A stretch of DNA of 64,000 nt from Zonotrichia leucophrys gambelii (taxonomy: Eukaryota; Chordata; Aves; Passeriformes; Passerellidae): the NCBI RefSeq assembly GCF_028769735.1, contig NC_088188.1, positions 4,611,001 to 4,675,000 on the forward strand, in the 5' to 3' direction. The notes under the pieces are model-generated. The model searched no databases. It had not been told where the DNA came from and saw only the letters and a program-made list of their open reading frames with translations. A program made the translations under genes and the position numbers. Positions 33,101-43,400 of this stretch are shown here, one piece after another (the stretch's first letter is position 1; every line of letters begins with the position of its first letter).

Positions 33101-35815
33101 TTCTTTAGTATAGTTTTGGTATAGCATTCTATAATATGATATGATTAATATAATATAATATAATATAATATAATATAATATAATATAATATAATATAATA
33201 TAATATAATATAATATAATATAATATAATATAATATAATATAATATAATATAAGCCTTCTAAGAACATGGAGTCAGATTCATCTTTCCTCCCCATGGCAA
33301 GGGACCCTGAAAATTCCACTCCCCATGGTCACTCCCCGTCTCCCACAATCTGTTCCAGGGGAAATGAGGACACTCAGTACACTGGGGAAGTGGAGCTGCC
33401 CTATGGGAAGACAAAAGCCATGGCAGAAAAAATTGTGCTTGAAGCCAACGGAGCAAAGGTACAAAATCCAGTGGTAGCACCCCTGGAACTACAGCACAGG
33501 GCAGGGAGAAGAGGGAGATGGAAAAACCCCACAGCTCCTGGCTAAGTGTATCCAACCTCTGCCTGGATTTGATGCATAAACCACATTGTCCTAAGCCTCC
33601 CAAAGCCTGATATTCCCACATCAGCAGGAAGCTGCCAGACTCTCCCAGGATCACAGGGTGCTTCCCTTTGAGCCTCTGCTTCAGCTCCAGCAGGGGTGTG
33701 ACTTTGGAAAGGGCTGTGCTAGATTAGGGCCAGAAGAACTGGGTTCACCTAGTTCATACTGAAAAAAAGTGTAATTTCCAGGCTTTCCAGAGTGACTTAA
33801 GAACCAAAAATATTGGTATACCCAGGGCTAGCCCCCTGTTCAGTGTTTTAGGCTGGCAGCACAGCCAGCAGACATATGAGTTTTTCTAGACAATTAAGGA
33901 GAATGTAAAACTGACATTTGTGCTCTAAACCACTGCTTGGAGCATCTCTCCCCCAGTCCCAGTTTGAGGCCAGCCAGTTGGGCTTGCTGGCTTGCTGTGG
34001 TACCTGGTTTTGGTTGTTGCAAATCCTCTTTTATGCACCAAACTGCAGAAGAGTTCATGCCACCAGCACTCTCCAGCCAGCACCTCTCAAGGAGCACCTT
34101 GTGGGTGCAGGTGTGCTGTTAAAAAAAAAAATAAAATCAAACTGGGCACCTTCTTGTGCTTTTAGGGACCCAAAACAGGTACCAAGCATGCAGAGCAGCT
34201 CTGCAAATATTGACTCCTCTAGGCCAGCACTGCCAGGGTTTGGGTTTATTTGTGTCACTGTGGGAGATCCCATCTCTGGATCCATCTGAACTGGATCCAT
34301 CCCCTGATTTTGCAGCTGAGCAATGGTGGCACACTCAGAACCTGCATCCTCCGTGCCAACACCGTGTATGGGGAGAAGGCAGGGTTCCTGCAGGAGCTGT
34401 ACTTGCTTGCCAGGGCCAGGAGGGGTGTTCTGAACTACCTGGAGCCCGAGGACACCGAGAGGAATCACACCTACGTGGGTGAGTGAAGGGCTGAGCTCCT
34501 TGCATGGGTGCTACCAGCTTTAGTCACAGGGGATTGAGCACGTCAGCTTAGCCATAATCTCCCCAGACTGAGAGATCAGCATGGTGAATGAGCACAAATG
34601 GGTTTGGAACCACAAAACTTAGACTGGCTAAAGGATTTTAAAAGTGTCTTATTACTATTTTCCTGGCAAGGGTTTTCTTTATGCCCTTTGAGAAGTGTTT
34701 CAGGGATATATGGGCAGCAGAGAGAAATTCTGGCTGTGTTTTTAAAATGTTTTTGCTAGGAAAAGACATTTCTTCATTAGAAAAAAAAATTAAACTACCA
34801 CTACTTATCAAGTTCTTTACAGAAAAGGCTGCACTACATGACCAGTTTTAGCAAGCACAAGAAATTACTCACAAAACCTATAGGAAGAATTTGTTTTGGT
34901 GCCTTTCAGGGGGGTGTAATTCACCATTAGATCATGCAGGCATTCAGTGATTTCTGTGCAGCATATTTCTATGTCTTTTTCCAAAAGTGCAGATTTTGAA
35001 AATGCTGTTAGAGAAGGATCAGACCCAGATAAATCAAGTGACTCCTTCAAAGGCTCCCAGCAGAGGCAGGGATAAAACCCTGGAGCACTGCCTCCTATTC
35101 ATCCTGCTCTCACTACAAACCACTGCCCTTTTGCTTCACGTGAACCAGGATCACAAGGCACATTAATTGTCCAGCTCAAAGGGGACACCAAAGGTTTAAA
35201 GGCTCTTGGAGGCCTGGATTAACTACTCAGTCTCTGTGCAGCACAGCTGAGCACACACGAGTGCCTCCCTGCTTCCCAGCACTGAAGCTGGCACATCCAC
35301 TGCACTCATCTATGGTGAGCAGGGAAACTGAGCTCCCCCTGAGTGGCTGTTTGTCTCCCTCTGTTATTTCTGCAGGGAACGTGGCTTGGATGCATGTCCT
35401 TGCAGCAAGGCACCTGCAGCTGAAGGCAGAGCTGCTGGCAGGACAGGTGTATTACTGCTATGATGACACCCCAAGCAGGAAGGGTTTCCTGGTCAGGCAC
35501 CAGCTGCTCTCCAGCGCAGACCCCTCAGTGAAGCTGGGCTCTCACATCCCCTACTGGAAGATGTGGTTGATGATACAGCTGCACAGGATCATCAGGGCCA
35601 TCCTGTCCCCTTTCTGCAGGCCACAGCCTTTCCTCAACGTGCCCCTGCTGAACACCATAGTCACCACCTTCTCCTTTGAGACAGACAAGGCCTCCAGGCA
35701 TTTTGGGTACAAGCCCCTCTTCACGTGGCAGGAGAGCAGGCTCAGGACTGCACAGTGGCTGAAAGCAGCTGCAGGGAGCTTGGGACCCCCCCAGCTGCAG
35801 GAAAAGAAGAACTGA
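20981..35815 (+). CDS. 3-beta-hydroxysteroid dehydrogenase/delta-isomerase family gene, six coding exons, complete
   Basis: Exons 20981-21128, 25490-25645, 28695-28803, 33359-33458, 34316-34478 and 35376-35815 join in phase to 1116 bp, 371 residues, the usual family length. The start ATG has G at -3 and +4. Residues 10-17 are TGGCGFVG, the NAD(P)-binding turn. YTSS (120-123), Tyr153 and Lys157 (YGKTK) are the SDR catalytic set. YVGNVAW spans 224-230. Asp255-Asp256 match the Asp pair tied to isomerase activity in human HSD3B1. The family oxidises 3-beta-hydroxy-delta-5 steroids or sterols in ER/mitochondrial membranes. The segment YWKMWLMIQLHRI (residues 287-299) could be the membrane-contact helix. 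TDKASRHFGYKPLFTW matches HSD3B7 best, while the Asp pair is as in HSD3B1/2. Position 125 is Ala, where human HSD3B1 and HSD3B7 have Glu. The substrate is unknown; the exact paralogue is not assigned. Confidence 0.92.
22690..23330 (-). repeat. Old LINE (CR1/L3-type) remnant, minus strand
   Basis: The stretch has the order of landmarks I know from a widespread amniote LINE read in reverse: '...cttcaaaaatcaagatagatga', then 'gttaccttgtcataaaaac', then 'gatttgttcttgacaaatcc', then 'tgttctgtaatttcctg'. Many indels and substitutions show it is ancient. Family assignment is from memory. Confidence 0.5.
24090..24480 (+). mobile_element. Probable solo LTR in HSD3B-like intron 1
   Basis: A TATA-like GATAAAAAGG at about 24333 is followed by AATAAA at 24407-24412 and then a short T/G-rich U5-like end closing in CCCAACA near 24480. 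That order is typical of an LTR. No target duplication was found and the 5' edge is unclear. A perfect 9-bp inverted repeat with a 6-bp loop sits at 24119-24142. Confidence 0.4.
25196..25410. repeat. AT-rich low-complexity tract
   Basis: More than 200 bp made almost only of A and T (TTTATTAATTAAT-like motifs). It ends about 80 bp before the HSD3B-like exon 2 acceptor. A near-duplicate pair 'tttgtactttgcagaaagtacaaatgctgatttg' / 'tttgtactttgcagtaagtacagatgctgatttg' brackets it at about 25163 and 25412. Confidence 0.85.
25490..25645 (+). CDS. HSD3B-like exon 2
   Basis: Acceptor AG is at 25488-25489 and donor GTGAGC at 25646, phase 1 to 1. It encodes residues 50-101, including GDIRD, VHVVLHTAAVVDY and VNVGG; this is the beta-4 strand region (LHTAA) of the Rossmann fold. 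The exon is CpG-rich compared with its surroundings. Confidence 0.92.
25646..28694 (+). other. HSD3B-like intron 2
   Basis: It begins with the 30-bp minisatellite (25661-25990). The rest is AT-leaning unique DNA; no exon or clear repeat was recognised. Confidence 0.75.
25661..25990. repeat. Minisatellite, 30-bp unit x about 11, next to exon 2 donor
   Basis: Units read GGCCCTGGGCAC + AGCCCTGT + CCCCTCACAG with few changes. The array starts only 15 bp after the exon 2 splice donor. Since 30 is a multiple of 3, open frames with decapeptide repeats run on both strands; they are not genes. Most units hold a pyrimidine tract plus CAG, resembling a 3' splice site. Confidence 0.95.
28695..28803 (+). 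CDS. HSD3B-like exon 3
   Basis: Acceptor AG is at 28693-28694 and donor GTGAGC at 28804, phase 1 to 2. It encodes residues 102-138 with YTSSIAAVGPN at 120-130, carrying the catalytic-site serine. Ala125 stands where human HSD3B1 and HSD3B7 have Glu. Confidence 0.92.
32807..33320 (+). mobile_element. Solo LTR, copy 3 (ERVK-like), 38 bp before exon 4
   Basis: It starts TGTCACTG and is flanked by exact CCCCAT repeats at 32801-32806 and 33321-33326, a 6-bp target duplication. Its sequence parallels the LTR at 11922. It is longer (514 bp) because of 21 TAATA units at 33146-33250. The terminal CA has changed to CT. Its 3' end lies 38 bp from the HSD3B-like exon 4. No coding remains. Confidence 0.8.
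33146..33250. repeat. (TAATA)21 microsatellite inside the LTR
   Basis: Twenty-one uninterrupted TAATA units occupy the same place in the LTR as the AATAG array of the copy at 11922. The minus-strand Ile/Leu/Tyr-rich open frame across it is an artefact. Confidence 0.95.
33359..33458 (+). CDS. HSD3B-like exon 4 (catalytic Tyr/Lys)
   Basis: Acceptor AG is at 33357-33358 and donor GTACAA at 33459 (a weaker donor), phase 2 to 0. It encodes residues 138-171: RGNEDTQY, then the catalytic motif PYGKTK (Tyr153, Lys157) and VLEANGAK. 'GNEDT' and 'VLEANG' are shared with HSD3B7. Confidence 0.92.
33459..34315 (+). other. HSD3B-like intron 4
   Basis: 857 bp of unique DNA with a short A-run at 34122-34131. 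No exon or repeat was recognised. Confidence 0.75.
34316..34478 (+). CDS. HSD3B-like exon 5
   Basis: Acceptor AG is at 34314-34315 and donor GTGAGT at 34479, phase 0 to 1. It encodes residues 172-225: LRTCILRANTVYGE (the family's ALRPxxIYGE segment, here with Ala-Asn for Pro-x) and HTYV before the exon junction. Confidence 0.92.
34479..35375 (+). other. HSD3B-like intron 5
   Basis: 897 bp of unique DNA. No exon, RNA gene or recognisable repeat was seen. Confidence 0.75.
35376..35815 (+). CDS. HSD3B-like exon 6 (terminal coding exon)
   Basis: Acceptor AG is at 35374-35375, phase 1 in, stop TGA at 35813-35815. It encodes residues 226-371: NVAWMHVLAARHL, YYCYDDTP (Asp255-Asp256), a hydrophobic stretch at about 287-307, and TDKASRHFGYKPLFTW near the end. 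The family motif after the Asp pair (SY-D/E-xx) is replaced by SRKGFL. The last residues are charged (QEKKN). Confidence 0.93.
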
Positions 35816-35870
35816 ACAGCAATTTTGGGGTAAGGAGGTTGCTTCTCACAGCAGCAGGTTTCATCTGAAT

Positions 35871-36090
35871 TCACAGAATCACTGGGTTGGAAGAGACCTT
35901 CAAGATCATCGAGTCCAACCCAGCCCCAACATCTCAACTCAACCCTGGCACCCAGTGCCACATCCAGGCCTTGTTAAACACACCCAGGGATGGGACTCCA
36001 CCACCTCCCTGGGCAGGCCATGCCAGAACTTTATCACTCTTTCTGTAAAAAACTTTTTCCTGATATCCAACCCGTGTTTCCCTTGGTGCA
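35871..36090 (-). mobile_element. CR1 LINE 3' fragment, minus strand
   Basis: 'cactgggttggaagagacc', 'ttcaagatcat' and 'gagtccaaccc' are the hallmark of a CR1 3' end read in reverse. The minus-strand translation includes KKFFTERVIKFWHGLPREVV, the C-terminus of CR1 ORF2. It is 5'-truncated and dead. Overlap with the 3' UTR of the preceding gene is likely. Confidence 0.88.
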
Positions 36091-37174
36091 GGGAAGGGAG
36101 CTTCACAACCTGCACAGACCTTTGCAAACACAGAAATCCTGGTACAGAAACAGAGAGGGAGAAAAACTCAGAGGCTGCAAGCTGTGATACCCTTGCCATG
36201 CCAAAATCTCAGCTATTTTGTGTCCCATGGGCATTTGGAACCTTCTCTGCACACACAGGGCTTGCTGGCCTCCCCATTGCCATGGTGCCACCACTGCACA
36301 GGGACTTGTGGAACAAGAGAGAACAAGCTCAGCTGGGAGATGGTGCCCAGAAAACTCCTTTGTGGTAAAATCAGTGAGTCAGTTTTGTTCCACAGCCTAG
36401 GAGCTCCACAGTTCTGTTCCACAGTCTGGTCTTGGGCATTTGGTGGGGTGGCTGTACCTGGCTCAGACACTGAAGGGCTCTTCAGTGATAGTCTGGGGGA
36501 GGACAAGCAAAACCCAGCAGGTTCTTGCTCTGATTTAGGGTTTAATAAAAGGAAAAAAAAATCCCTTTTCTAAAACTGCCTTTTGCAAGATGTTTCCTGT
36601 TCCTCTTTACATGTGGAATATGGAATATTTATTTTGAAATATCCCTCTAAAGGAAAAATCCCATATCTTTGGTCCTAACAAGGCATAGGCTGATTTACCT
36701 TTAATTGTATGGATGGAGAAGTAATGTCTACAAGCTTAAAGGTGGGATCCACGTATTTTGTAACTCCAAATCTCTTACCACAGAGCTCTCCAATGGCAAA
36801 ACAAAGCAGATTAAAGCCCGTATTCAGCTGCTGTGCTGGCAGAAAGCAAGTGAAGTGAAGGCCTTAGGGGCTGCATTTATGCTAAATAACATTTGAACTC
36901 CAGGAGGAAGAGGTCATTTCAACTCCTTGCATGGCTCTGGAGCTGCACAGCCCATCTGGGAGCAGCATTTCACAGATGATATTTTCCTCTCACAGATGGG
37001 GCGGGCACTTCCAGGAGATTCACAGCAAAACTGTAGTTTCTATCAGTTTATCAGCTTCTCTATTTTTAAGACTTGCAGAGAGGCTGGTGAATCTACATTA
37101 TGCACAACTGAGATGTCAGTTTTCACTTGAGCTTGGAGGAATGGGATATTTTTACAATACTGGCTCAAATTGAA

Positions 37175-37180
37175 AATAAA
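37175..37180 (+). terminator. Candidate poly(A) signal of the HSD3B-like gene
   Basis: AATAAA followed by a GT-rich stretch ('cttctgtgttctgtg') 15-30 bp downstream, the usual mammalian/avian arrangement. AATAAA at 36544-36549 is an alternative without a clear GT-rich element. Confidence 0.4.
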
Positions 37181-37200
37181 CACTGTTAATGTCACACTTC

Positions 37201-39735
37201 TGTGTTCTGTGAATCTGTACCCGTCTCTTGAGTGTTCTTGGAGTAAAAGTGTGCATATGCACAAATAGAAGCTTATTTTAATTACAAGTGCCCTGATACT
37301 CCTGGAAACAGCAAGTTTCAGCATGGCATCCTTGATGGAAATGATGAAAATTTGCTTCCTGTTAGTCCTGGTAATTACCCAGGAAGGAAAGTGGAGCAAT
37401 ACAGTGAGAGCTGCCAAGTTAAATTCACACTCATAAGAGAATTCTTTTTCAAAATGAGCTTACAAATCAGAAATCAGTTCTTTTGGTAGTTCATTGCTAA
37501 GCTCATATAACAATAAGTTTGGCTCAAATTGTTACAATCTGCTGACAGAGAATTTGAAAAGGTGTGTAAATTACCAGTTCCCTACTAACTTCCCCCTTCC
37601 ATTTGTGCTGGGAGGGGTTAAGAAAGGGGATAATAAAATTTCTGATTTTTATATATTCACTAAAAGTCTCTTTGCAGGTTTTTTTTTTTGCAATTATCCA
37701 AATGGTAACTGACAATTTTAACAATGTGACAAACAAATACACCCTCAATTCCTCATGCACATCCCAGAGCATCTCCACAGTGCATCAGTGCTGGCCTCAA
37801 CAAGTTTTGATGCCTCTGAAATTATGGATTTATCCTGCCAAAAAAGAGCCACTGGGTGGAGCTGCGAGGCTGGGAACAGGTCCCTCCTCGTGGAGCCTCA
37901 CCAGATTGAGCTGCGTTCTGCAAGGACTGAAACCCCTGCCCAGGCAGCGAGGCTGAGGGCTCTGTCCCCACTCTGTGCCACTGGGAATTCTGGCCTTCCC
38001 TCCCCTGGCTGGAAGCAGTCACAATTTTATCTGCATGTAGCCCTGGAATCAAAGACACTGAGGAAATTGTTTTTTCCACTCAGAGCTCATTAGAAAAGAA
38101 TAAAAGTCTGCTTTTTGTTTTTAAAAATAGAATGGATTTTGGCCCTCTGACCTCTGAGGAGCCTTGCACAAGCACAACAGGCTGATGCCTTCAGTCCCAG
38201 TCCCTCAGTAATTCCTTTGTGGGATTTGGAGCTGCTGAGGATATCAGATGGGAGAGTTGTCAAGCCCCAGCACTATCCCAGAGATTAATGCCTTACAAGC
38301 TTGCCTGCTTTCATAAACCTTGCTGGGAACCTCATCATGCTTTTGTTCCTGTCCTGCTCATCATCACCTATGAGTCTGATGCTTATCAGGGTGCAGATGA
38401 CATGCAGGATAAGCAGAAGGGATTTTCAAAGGTGGTTAAGTGCTGGATTTTTCAGATGTATCTGAATTAGCTGGCTGCTCAGCTTTTTTAATACCTACTC
38501 ACCTCCCAAGCTTTGACAAAAGCAACCAGAGGATTCCCTTTCCCTGGTCATGGTAGAAATAGGGGGAAAAGTTAGACAGCAAAGCCTCTGTGCTATTTTC
38601 CCAAAAGATGAGTAAGCTTCCTTTGGCTGCCCTGCCTTTTGGCTCCTCCAAGCTAATGCTGCTGCAGACTTCCTGTTAGATCCTTGATTTTATCAGATTA
38701 TAACTTGTTTTCCCCTGGCAATGCTTTAATTCTTTCTACTGCATTGGGTTGTCATTGGCTTTTCTTTTCAGGGTCTCAGCCTTATTATGTAACAGCAGCA
38801 GCAAAAAAAGAGAAAAGAAAAAATATTTCAGATCTGTTTCTACTTCTGGAGAGGAGCCTTTGTGCACAATTACTCATCCAAGAGATTCAGCAGGTATAAC
38901 TGCTTCCCCCAGGGGCTCCATTATATAATTGGATTTCAGCCATACAAATTAAATCCTATCTTACCCCTTAGTTAAGCCAGGCAGTAAGTATTTAATGCTA
39001 ATATCCCTGACAACTATTGCAGGGAGAAGCAGAGCTGAAGCACAGAGGAGACAGATGCAGGCAATCTCTGCTGCAGGAGCAGGGAGGATGAGCAAGGACT
39101 GACACCTGCTTGTATTTTCAGCATGGCCAAACTTCTCCAGGATGGGCCATGGCTCAGCTGGAGCTGTTGTGTGAGCTGGAGCAGGGCTCTCCCTTGGTTT
39201 TCCATGCTCAGGAGTGCTCACCCCCCAACACACACACTTCAAAGAACCACATGCCTAACCCTGTTTGAGTTTCTCTGGAAGCCTCTGTTCTTGTGCAACG
39301 TCTGAAGGAAGCAAATTTAGCAATATTAAAACTCAAGCCAAACGCAAAACCAGGCAAAGAATCCCCAAATTAAAAAGAAAATCTCGACTGAGTTACTCAT
39401 TCATCTGCATTTTCTGCCACGTTCGGTCTTCTCCCGGCGTGTTCCTGTGAGACAAAGCCCTCTGGGCAGAGCCCATCTCTTTTGGTGTCTGGTACATCAG
39501 TCACAGAGTCAGGGCATGCTAATAAAGCAAAATAGATTCATGGTAGGAGTTAAACCAGTCGGTCTGGTCCTGTAATTGGAACATAATCTCATATTGACAG
39601 TGTTTAACTCAGGATGCACAGGGAGCAGATGGCACCAGGCCAGGCCCCATGCGAGGATTGGGAAGATATTTTCCAAGTCCAGCTTGTGATAGATGAGAAA
39701 TGCAATGGTTGACTCTCACAATCAGAAGGCAAATA
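37201..39735. other. Intergenic, no gene recognised
   Basis: AT-leaning unique DNA. No exon with family resemblance, RNA gene or clear repeat was found. Confidence 0.55.
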
Positions 39736-39737
39736 TC

Positions 39738-40108
39738 ATGTATATATGTTATTTTTAGATTTATAGTTATGTTTTACCCCCCTTGTGTTGTTCTCAGGGG
39801 GTGGCCTGGGTTTGGGACATTTGGGAGGGTCACTCGTTACTATGGCAGCACCTGAGCTCCAATCAAGATTTAATGATCTCCACCACTGGACAGTGAAGAA
39901 GGAGATGGACAGAACTTTGGGAGGGGCTGAAGGGTTAAAAGGCCCTTTGTGGAGAGCCCTTGAGGTTTCCACAATGGAAACCTCCATTGTGAGGAGGAGC
40001 ACATGGTGGGAAAAATCCCGGCACCATAATATTTTCTCTATTCAATATTCTGTCGTATTTTTGATAAGGTTTTAATAAACTTTTCACATTTTTGAAAGTA
40101 TCGTTTCT
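39738..40108 (+). mobile_element. Possible solo LTR or other retroelement 3' end
   Basis: About 370 bp begins TGTATATATGTTATTTTTAG and runs to an AATAAA at 40074-40079 followed by about 30 bp ending TTTCTCA. Layout and composition suggest an LTR. I could not find a target duplication or a second copy in the window. Nested small inverted repeats lie at 39964-39991. Confidence 0.35.
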
Positions 40109-40188
40109 CACAAGCTCCTGGACCTCATCTGAGATGTCAGAAGCTTTGCTTCCCAGAAGGGCCTTGAGCCCCTCACTAATCCTGGTTC

Positions 40189-40450
40189 ATAGAATTCACA
40201 GAATTCACAGAATTCACAAAATTCACAGAATGACTGGGTTGGAAGAGACCTTCAAGATCATCAAGTCCATGCCCCAACACCTCAACTAAACCCTGGCAGC
40301 CAGTGCCACATCCAGGCTTTGTAAAACACACCCAGGGATGGGGACTGCATCACCTCCCCGGGCAGCCATTCCAGAACTTTATCACTTTATCACCTTTTCT
40401 GTAAAAAACTTTTTCCTAATATTCAACCCATATTTCCCTTGAGACTGGTT
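40189..40450 (-). mobile_element. CR1 LINE 3' fragment, minus strand, with 9-bp tail repeats
   Basis: Same family as the element at 35871: 'ctgggttggaagagacctt', 'cacccagggatgg', 'gtaaaaaactttttcctaat'. The minus-strand translation ends NIRKKFFTEKVIK. The 3' tail, at the left end, is about five GAATTCACA-like units (40192-40238), the short tandem tail normal for CR1. Confidence 0.88.
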
Positions 40451-43400
40451 AAAGTCCCACACACTGCTCTGCACAGCCTGGCTGCCAGAACTGCCTTGGG
40501 AGCACCGGGACAGAGTGGGAGCAGCATCCAAAGGGCAAAAAGCTCCCAAACGTGCTGGGTCGCAGCCCCAGAGCTCCCCATGCTCCTGGGGACCAGCAGG
40601 GACCTGCCTGTGACACAGGGCACAAGCCAAGGGTGCTCTCAGTGCCAGGGACACCCACCAGTGTCACCTCCCTGCTCTTTTGTCACCTCCAAAGCTCCAG
40701 TGGCACAATTAACTCCACAGAACACGCTGGCAACAGTGACTAATTCCTTTATCCGAGCCCAAAATGCTGAGCTAAAGCAGGTGAGAGGAGAGGAAGCACA
40801 TTTATTCCAACTCATCCCATGGCAGAGTCCAAGTGCAGACACAGACTCAGCTTTCCAAGGGTGTGGGACAAGAATGCCAAGCTTCTTATAGCTGCTACGG
40901 GAAGTTTAAATTGATTTTTCTCCATTTCAGCAATTAATTCCCATTAATCAACTCACTGTACAATGCTGCACAATAATTCACAAGTTTTATGTATTATATG
41001 AATAAAATTGCACATATATTTTTATGTGATTTTCATTTAATTGAATTCCAAGGAGATTTATCTGCTGGGTTATTAATAAATCTTAATATGGCCTATAACA
41101 CTCAATTGATATTTAATTAACCTGCAATAACTGCCTTGTAAAATGTAAATTAAATGCTTTATTTTTTCCAGGCATATAATGTTAAATCAAATCCTTCATT
41201 TTACCAGCAAAGCAAGAAAAAGTGGGGAAAAAACAACGTTTCAGGCAGCCAAACCTTGCACCTGAAAATATTTGATATTTAAAGAGCTTCAAACTGGAAA
41301 TTAGACCCATGCTTTGTAATCAGTTCTTCTCTTGAGGAGGTACTTTTCCACTCTTCCCGCTTTTAAAGATCACAGAATTTGGGTGGATTTAGATGAAACA
41401 ACAAAATCTCAGGAGGCTTGAAGAGAAGCAAGAGGCACCCATTACTAATAATAAGGTTGCCAATTCCCATAGGTATTGTGGTATTTGGCATTTTTTCTGA
41501 AAATCTTGGCACCTAGAGTCACATTATTAAATGAGAATGTCAATTTTCATTTTAAAAATTAAAAAAAAATAAGAAAAGGAAAAGGAATATATTAAAGCCC
41601 TTTGATAGGGGATGTTTGCAAACCTGAATGTCAAAGGCATGAGAACTGAGAGACAAAAATACATAAATTTTGATCCTTATCTTTAAAAGTATCAGAACTT
41701 TTTGAGACTGAGAGGTTTGAAAACTGGGAGGTGGCAACAAATGATCAAAACAGCCTTTACAAGAAAAGATGAGAACAATCCAAATTATATTTTAAGATCA
41801 AACTCTTCTCCTCCCCCTCCCCTAGCAATTTACATAGATCTACATTAAATACTGCAAACTGCAAAAACAACTGGTTCTGATTTCCAAACCAGGAGAGCTG
41901 GCTGCCTTTGCAAGGTGATTTGAAAACTTCAGGAGATTATGACTGTCCAAAATTGATAAGTCTATAAAATTTTACTGCCACAGCATCTAAATGTAGTATA
42001 TCTTTCTTTTTTAATGCATGGAGGGGCCAGTCTGTCTCTCAGTATTTTATTAAACAGAGTATTTCCACCAAAGGACAGTAACCCTCACTGTCTGTAATCT
42101 GTCTGCATTAGATCACTTTAAAAGGTATTAAATGGAAATAAAAAGTTAAATGTACCACGGATTTTAAGGGTGTCACAGCATGGAAGAATGAAAATGAAGA
42201 GAATGGATTGTGACTTGCAGTGAATGAACAGAAATAAATCCAGAGCTGCTGGAATGGGAAGCCTGGCCCCACTCAGTGCTCATCCTCTCCAGTCACCCAT
42301 CCTCATCCTCCTCCTCCTGCATCCCACCCCAGCCCAGGGCAGGGCAGGGATTCCAGCCCCTTCCAGTGTTTTACTCCACTGGACAGACACGGCCATGGGA
42401 GGGTTTTTCCCTTTAGAGTGGGTTTCTAACTGAGCTGAATCCAGCACTCATTAAGGCCTGATCATGACTGACAGTTCACATTATCCTGGGCAGCACTTTT
42501 GATCAGGCAGAGTCCCCAGGGAGCTGCACCAGGAGCAGCCACAGGAGTCCCATCCACTCACAGGCTGCTCCTAACAATGCTGGGAATGAAATCACAGCGT
42601 GAGGAGCAAATGGAATTGCTCACAGCATGTTTAGGGCTTGAGACCTGAGAACCCCCTCACAGAGGTTTTACCACAGGGTTTTTATGATCTCAGTGCAGGC
42701 CTGCTGGGATCCCTGTGAACACTCTAATTTTTGGGAATGGAGGAGCAGATTCTCCATCATCTGAATTACTTTTCTGCTCTGCCCTCTAGACAACAACCAA
42801 CAGGCTGCCCCATAGTCACACCCATGCCTAATCCTAGTCCTAAACCCCTTTTTGACTACACTACCCTCATCCTAAATCCCAGTTCTTTCCCTTTGAGAAG
42901 CACAGCAGGATAAATTTTCCTGACATTTCCATGATGCTCAATGTAATTTTTGTACAGGACTCTCACAGCATCAGCCTCACTGGGAACAGAGGGATTGCCC
43001 CTGGTAGCAAACCTGTTCCACAGCTGGTGCCCAAAAAGCAAAGCTTCCACAGTCCTGCTGCTGCTGATCCCACTGGGAGCAATCCCAGTTACTTACACAG
43101 AGATGGGGACTGGCAATGGGGGGATCCCTAACAGGAGACAGCCTCTCTCAAAATTCACATCTGGAAATGAGCAACTGAGCAAGAACCAGCCCCATGAGCC
43201 ACATCTAAACCAGCCCATCTCAGCACTGGGGACATGCCCTTAACTCACACATCCAAATGATTTGTGGTTCCACACAAACCTCTCACACTCTGGATGGTGC
43301 TGCTGCATCCTGTCCCTAAATCCACACCCTGCCCTGGGACAAGAACAGGGCTTTGACACCAAAGAGAACAAGGTGCCTGATTTGTGTTCCATTTCAAAGG

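Larger units (their letters stand above)
28804..33358 (+). other. HSD3B-like intron 3
   Basis: A 4.55-kb intron. Its right end is the LTR at 32807-33320. The middle (28804-32800) is unique DNA without an exon I can support; the frames at 31455-32377 on the minus strand have no family resemblance. Confidence 0.75.
35816..37200 (+). other. Probable 3' UTR of the HSD3B-like gene
   Basis: It contains an antisense CR1 (35871-36090). Possible poly(A) signals are AATAAA at 36544 and AATAAA at 37175; the latter is followed by a TGTT/GTGTTCTGTG-rich stretch and looks the better transcript end. No coding exon was seen. Confidence 0.45.

Noticed and set aside
35939..36199. 86-codon minus-strand frame with KKFFTERVIKFWHGLPREVV
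   Set aside because: Not a host gene; it is the decayed C-terminus of CR1 ORF2.
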